A stretch of 64,000 nucleotides of DNA from Fictibacillus phosphorivorans (GTDB taxonomy: Bacteria > Bacillota > Bacilli > Bacillales > Fictibacillaceae). A program made the translations under genes and the position numbers. The stretch lies in NCBI RefSeq assembly GCF_001619875.1, contig NZ_LRFC01000038.1, forward strand, positions 248,001 through 312,000, written 5' to 3'. The notes beneath the pieces were generated by a model. That model did no database searches. It was given only the letters and a program-made list of their open reading frames with translations, and was not told the DNA's origin. Positions 61,349 through 64,000 of this stretch are shown one piece after another; the stretch's first letter is position 1; every line of letters starts with the position of its first letter.

Positions 61349-61945
61349 ATGAAAATCATTTTTATCGGGGATAGCATCACCGCTTCAAATAAAAACACAG
61401 ATCCGGAAAGACTGGGGAACGGGTATGTTCGGATGATTAAAGAAGCCCTGCCAAAAGACGTAAATGTCATCAACAAAGGGGTAAATGGACATCGTGTTAC
61501 GGACCTTGCCTTTCGCTGGGTGAGGGACGTAATTGATCTGGAGCCTGACCTGTTATCGGTTTCCATTGGAATCAACGATGTGTGGCGGCAGCTGGATAGC
61601 CCAGATCTCACGCAAGTCGATGTTTCTAAGTTCGAAGAGGTTTATCGTGAATTGTTGTCACAGCTTTCCACCACAACAAAACTCGTACTCATGGAACCTA
61701 CAATCATCAAAGAAAACCCGCAATCTCAAGGGAACCAGATGCTTATTCCGTATGTAGAAGTGGTACGAAAGCTGGCAGTGGAATTTGATGCCGTGCTCGT
61801 CCCAACGCACGATGTTTTCATCAATCACCTCCATAAAAAACCAGATGTTTCCGTAACAACAGACGGCGTACATATGAGAAAAAAAGGAAATGAATTAATA
61901 GCCAAAAGCTGGCTAGATGCAGCAAAGTCACTCATTAACCAATAA
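61349..61945 (+). CDS. SGNH/GDSL-family hydrolase
   Basis: 198-residue esterase/lipase-like enzyme without signal peptide, thus cytosolic. Block I FIGDSITAS (nucleophile Ser9), block II NKGVNG (oxyanion Gly), block III SIGINDVW (Asn76) and block V TDGVHMRKKG (Asp172, His175): complete catalytic set. Probably deacetylates or de-esterifies a carbohydrate or small ester; unknown. ATG 61349 after GGAGGGGG. Followed after 21 bases by a GNAT gene, likely one transcript. Confidence 0.92.
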   Translation: MKIIFIGDSITASNKNTDPERLGNGYVRMIKEALPKDVNVINKGVNGHRVTDLAFRWVRDVIDLEPDLLSVSIGINDVWRQLDSPDLTQVDVSKFEEVYRELLSQLSTTTKLVLMEPTIIKENPQSQGNQMLIPYVEVVRKLAVEFDAVLVPTHDVFINHLHKKPDVSVTTDGVHMRKKGNELIAKSWLDAAKSLINQ

Positions 61946-61966
61946 AAATGAACCGAGGTTATGGAT

Positions 61967-62443
61967 ATGGCGAACACTACGCTTACCTTTTTTGAAGAAA
62001 AACATAGAGAAGCACTAGAGAAATTTTATTTACCTGAAGATCAGGAGAAGTTTACACAACTTCCCGCACAAGCATTAAACTTTTGTGAGGAAGATGAAAG
62101 GCGCGTACCATTTGTCATTGAATCGTCTGGAAAAGCAGTTGGCTTTTTCGTGCTGCATACAGGCGAAAACATCCGTGATTTTACATCAAACCCAAATGCG
62201 ATGGTGATCCGCGCTTTATCAATCAATCATACAGAGCAAGGAAGAGGATACGCGAAGGATGCAATGCTGCAGCTTCCAACGTTCGTCATGGCTAATTTTC
62301 CTGAGGTAGACGAACTCATTCTAGCGGTAAACTTTAAAAACGAGCCAGCTAAAAAGCTCTACGAAAAAGCGGGTTTCACAGATCGCGGTCAGATTAAACA
62401 TGGTCCGGTTGGGCCGCAATATGTGCTGCACTATGATGTTTGA
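61967..62443 (+). CDS. GNAT family N-acetyltransferase
   Basis: 158 residues. LTFFEEKHREALEKFYLP, central strand NAMVIRALSINHTEQGRGYAKDA with the acetyl-CoA loop QGRGYA, and NEPAKKLYEKAGF. Similar to the small Bacillus acetyltransferases that act on spermidine or amino groups; acceptor unknown. ATG 61967 is taken because GAGG lies eight bases away; an ATG at 61961 is too close to it. Confidence 0.87.
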   Translation: MANTTLTFFEEKHREALEKFYLPEDQEKFTQLPAQALNFCEEDERRVPFVIESSGKAVGFFVLHTGENIRDFTSNPNAMVIRALSINHTEQGRGYAKDAMLQLPTFVMANFPEVDELILAVNFKNEPAKKLYEKAGFTDRGQIKHGPVGPQYVLHYDV

Positions 62444-62608
62444 TTATTAAGCTAATATAAAGGTGATTTTAGGATTGTAAAGTCTCCGTTATGACTTGGT
62501 AAATTGCGTCTTTTCGGGATTTTTTCATGATATATTCTGAACAGGGACAAAGAAATCCCATACTCATGCAAAAATCATAATGAATATCCGAAGGGAGCAA
62601 TTTTAAAG

Positions 62609-62785
62609 ATGAGCAAAACGTTTTTAGCGAAAATCGGAGCATCTCTTATGGCAATTTTCTTGATCACTGCATGTAGCAACGCGGAAGACACGAACACAGA
62701 AGAAGACACAAGCACAGAGCAAACAGATACTCAAGACGAAGAAACTTCAACAGATGAGGAATCAACTGAAGAGTCAGCTGAATAA
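62609..62785 (+). CDS. Small acidic lipoprotein
   Basis: 58 residues: signal peptide MSKTFLAKIGASLMAIFLI with lipobox ITAC, then SNAEDTNTEEDT and similar Glu/Asp/Thr/Ser-rich sequence to the end. Mature part only ~35 residues, extremely acidic, no fold expected. AAGGGAG lies 12-13 bases upstream of ATG 62609. Own terminator follows, so it is probably expressed. Function unknown; such peptides are common in Bacillaceae. Confidence 0.72.
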   Translation: MSKTFLAKIGASLMAIFLITACSNAEDTNTEEDTSTEQTDTQDEETSTDEESTEESAE

Positions 62786-62796
62786 GATAAAGGAAG

Positions 62797-62835
62797 TGCC
62801 GGGCCTCTACCTACCAGAGAGGACCCGGTTTTTCG
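62797..62835 (+). terminator. Terminator of the small lipoprotein gene
   Basis: GCCGGGCCTCT pairs with AGAGGACCCGG (one mismatch), followed by TTTTTCG. Confidence 0.85.
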
Positions 62836-62895
62836 TTGTTTGGAGCGACTTGCTCTGGGACTAGCTAGTATGAACTCAATCTGCAAGGTGCGCGC

Positions 62896-63069
62896 GTCTT
62901 ACGGTACGTGTTTTTTTATTTATTACACGTTCGCTCAAACATGACCGCTTTTCGCTCAGTGAACCCCAGTTTTCGCTCAAACATGACCGCTTTTCGCTCA
63001 GTGGACCCCTGTTTTCGCTCAAACATGACCGCTTTTCGCTCAGTAAACCCCTGATTGCGCTCCAGAACC
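62896..63069 (-). repeat. Phased array A11 (word TGAGCGAAA, reverse) with trailer
   Basis: On the plus strand CGCTCA begins at 62932, 62953, 62974, 62995, 63016 and 63037 and CGCTCC at 63058; all six steps are exactly 21. Units alternate, CGCTCAAACATGACCGCTTT and CGCTCAGTGAACCCCAGTTT types, so a 42-base double unit is repeated three times. The trailer (62896-62933), in reverse, is the same CGTGTAATAAATAAA plus ACACGTACCGTAA module as at A5 and A9. It points away from the small lipoprotein gene and lies after its terminator. From 63070 to 63246 no gene seen. Confidence 0.88.
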
Positions 63070-63246
63070 CGCTAATTTCACCCTGATTTCTAAAGCAACC
63101 ATGTGACAGCAAGCAACTTCCTACTTCCAATCCCTCTCACTCTATAAAAATGTCGAAAGTATAAGAAAAAATACCTATTTATAAACATTTTTATCAGCCG
63201 AATGACTTATTTTCCAATAAAAGAAAACATGACATAATAAAGGAAA

Positions 63247-63260
63247 TGAAAGCGTTATCT
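63247..63260 (+). promoter_or_regulatory. cre site 1 upstream of the pullulanase-type gene
   Basis: TGAAAGCGTTATCT matches TGNAANCGNTNNCA in 13 of 14 positions. Confidence 0.6.
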
Positions 63261-63272
63261 TAAAACTATTTG

Positions 63273-63286
63273 TGCAAACGCTTTCA
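63273..63286 (+). promoter_or_regulatory. cre site 2 upstream of the pullulanase-type gene
   Basis: TGCAAACGCTTTCA is a full match to TGNAANCGNTNNCA, 26 bases from site 1 and 34 bases before the start codon. Confidence 0.8.
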
Positions 63287-63319
63287 CTAATTTGCACACC
63301 ATTAAAAGGGGGAAATGAA

Positions 63320-64000
63320 GTGAGGAAAACGAAATCACGCTATATGGTTTCATGGCTATTACTTTTTACGATGATTTTGCAAACGTTTGCATCTGCATTG
63401 CTTATACAACCAGCTTCAACAAATGCGCAAGAGCGTACCGTTACACTCGTTGGAGATCTGCAATCTGAACTTGGCGGCTCAGGAGACTGGAACCCTGCAG
63501 AAGCAGCTACAAAAATGGAGCTTCAGCCGAACGGAAAGTACAAGCTCACTGGAAAACTTCCGGCTGGCAACTATGAGTATAAAATTGCGATCAACGGCTC
63601 ATGGGACGAGAACTATGGAGTTGACGGCAAACAAGGCGGCGACAACTACAAACTGACTGTCGAAGCTGAAAAGGAAGTGACGTTTGTGTATGATGACACG
63701 ACGCACAAAGTGACGATTCCAGAACCCCTTCCGGCAGAACAAACACCGCGCATTGTGGGTGATATACAGCCTGAACTAGGTGCAGGGAAAGAATGGTCAC
63801 CTGGAGAATCAACAGCCCTCCTAAAGGACGAAGACGGTGACAACATCTACACGTACACTGCACAAGTGCCAAAAGGAAAGCACGAATTCAAAATTGTGCT
63901 CGGCAACAACTGGGATGCACCGGCATACCCTAGCGACAATTTCAAACTAAATGTACTTAAAGACTCAAATATCACGTTTTTCTACAACCATGACACGAAA
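63320..64000 (+). CDS. Secreted X25-domain protein, pullulanase/amylase type, 5' part
   Basis: 227 codons from GTG 63320 (AAGGGGG eight bases upstream), open to the window edge. Signal peptide about residues 1-37 (MRKTKSRYMVSWLLLFTMIL ... STNAQ). Then two tandem starch-binding-like X25 domains: RTVTLVGDLQSELGGSGDWN (about 39-118) with YEYKIAINGSWDENYG, and PRIVGDIQPELGAGKEWSPG (about 129-end) with HEFKIVLGNNWD. Such domains stand at the front of Bacillus amylopullulanases and other alpha-glucan hydrolases; the catalytic domain must lie beyond 64000. Three cre sites suggest repression by glucose. Confidence 0.85.
   Translation, partial: MRKTKSRYMVSWLLLFTMILQTFASALLIQPASTNAQERTVTLVGDLQSELGGSGDWNPAEAATKMELQPNGKYKLTGKLPAGNYEYKIAINGSWDENYGVDGKQGGDNYKLTVEAEKEVTFVYDDTTHKVTIPEPLPAEQTPRIVGDIQPELGAGKEWSPGESTALLKDEDGDNIYTYTAQVPKGKHEFKIVLGNNWDAPAYPSDNFKLNVLKDSNITFFYNHDTK
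63378..63391 (+). promoter_or_regulatory. cre site 3 inside the signal-peptide codons
   Basis: TGCAAACGTTTGCA, a perfect palindrome and perfect cre match, 58 bases downstream of the start codon. An intragenic cre at this distance can act as a roadblock to elongation. Confidence 0.75.

Noticed and set aside
62896-63069. CRISPR array
   Set aside because: Period of 21 with a 9-base constant word is too short, the variable parts are ~12 bases and partly duplicated, and no cas gene is present.

Overview
The window is chromosomal DNA of an endospore-forming, motile, low-to-moderate GC Gram-positive bacterium of the family Bacillaceae. The evidence is sporulation genes (spoIIR, spoIID, spoIIQ, spoIIID), Bacillus-type ribosome binding sites with many GTG/TTG starts, and a backbone gene order that matches Bacillus subtilis: prmC - spoIIR - ywlB - ywlC - mntP - ywlE - rpiB - ywlG - glyA - upp - atp operon, then ywzB - ywmB - murA - spoIID - spoIIQ - spoIIID - mbl - flhO - flhP - fabZ. 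Genus cannot be fixed from the sequence alone; a Fictibacillus-like or related lineage is a guess.

Layout. 1-307: end of prmC. 445-6154: a complete ribose operon (rbsRKDACB, minus strand) with a cre/RbsR-type operator; rbsC carries an apparent one-base deletion. 6.2-20.1 kb: spoIIR, ywlB, ywlC (with a DnaA-box cluster), an orphan four-PAS histidine kinase, mntP, ywlE, rpiB, ywlG, a GNAT gene, a lipoprotein, glyA, a membrane acyltransferase, upp and a DUF3889 lipoprotein. 20.3-27.6 kb: the ATP synthase operon atpZ-I-B-E-F-H-A-G-D-C. 28.0-33.4 kb: glycerol regulon glpP, glpF-glpK, glpD with two conditional-terminator leaders. 34.4-45.3 kb: an 11-gene nuo operon (A B C D H I J K L M N) without nuoE/F/G. 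46-59 kb: ywzB, ywmB, murA, a small membrane protein gene behind a SigB-like promoter, an M4 neutral protease, a DUF3298 gene, spoIID, spoIIQ, spoIIID, mbl, flhO, flhP, epuA, fabZ. 59.2-64 kb: HAD phosphatase, methyltransferase, SGNH hydrolase, GNAT, a small lipoprotein and the start of a secreted X25-domain protein (pullulanase type) behind three cre sites.

How it works together. Much of the window is energy metabolism: glycerol and ribose import, electron entry through a truncated complex I and glycerol-3-phosphate dehydrogenase, and ATP synthesis. The rest is sporulation-engulfment and cell-wall genes plus flagellar rod genes.

The most unusual signal is between the genes. Twelve intergenic arrays consist of a conserved 9-11 bp word repeated every 21 bp (20 bp in part of two of them), each unit completed by 10-12 variable bases. 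At least seven different words are used. All twelve lie just downstream of a gene's 3' end, most beyond its intrinsic terminator, and none lies inside a gene. Two of the word classes carry their own conserved leader or trailer module. I do not know of a description of this system. In addition there are three copies and two decayed remnants of a ~165-220 bp GC-rich palindromic repeat (one copy inside the nuo operon) and three short GGGGTCTG-type palindromes. No tRNA, rRNA, CRISPR array, transposase or prophage gene was seen.
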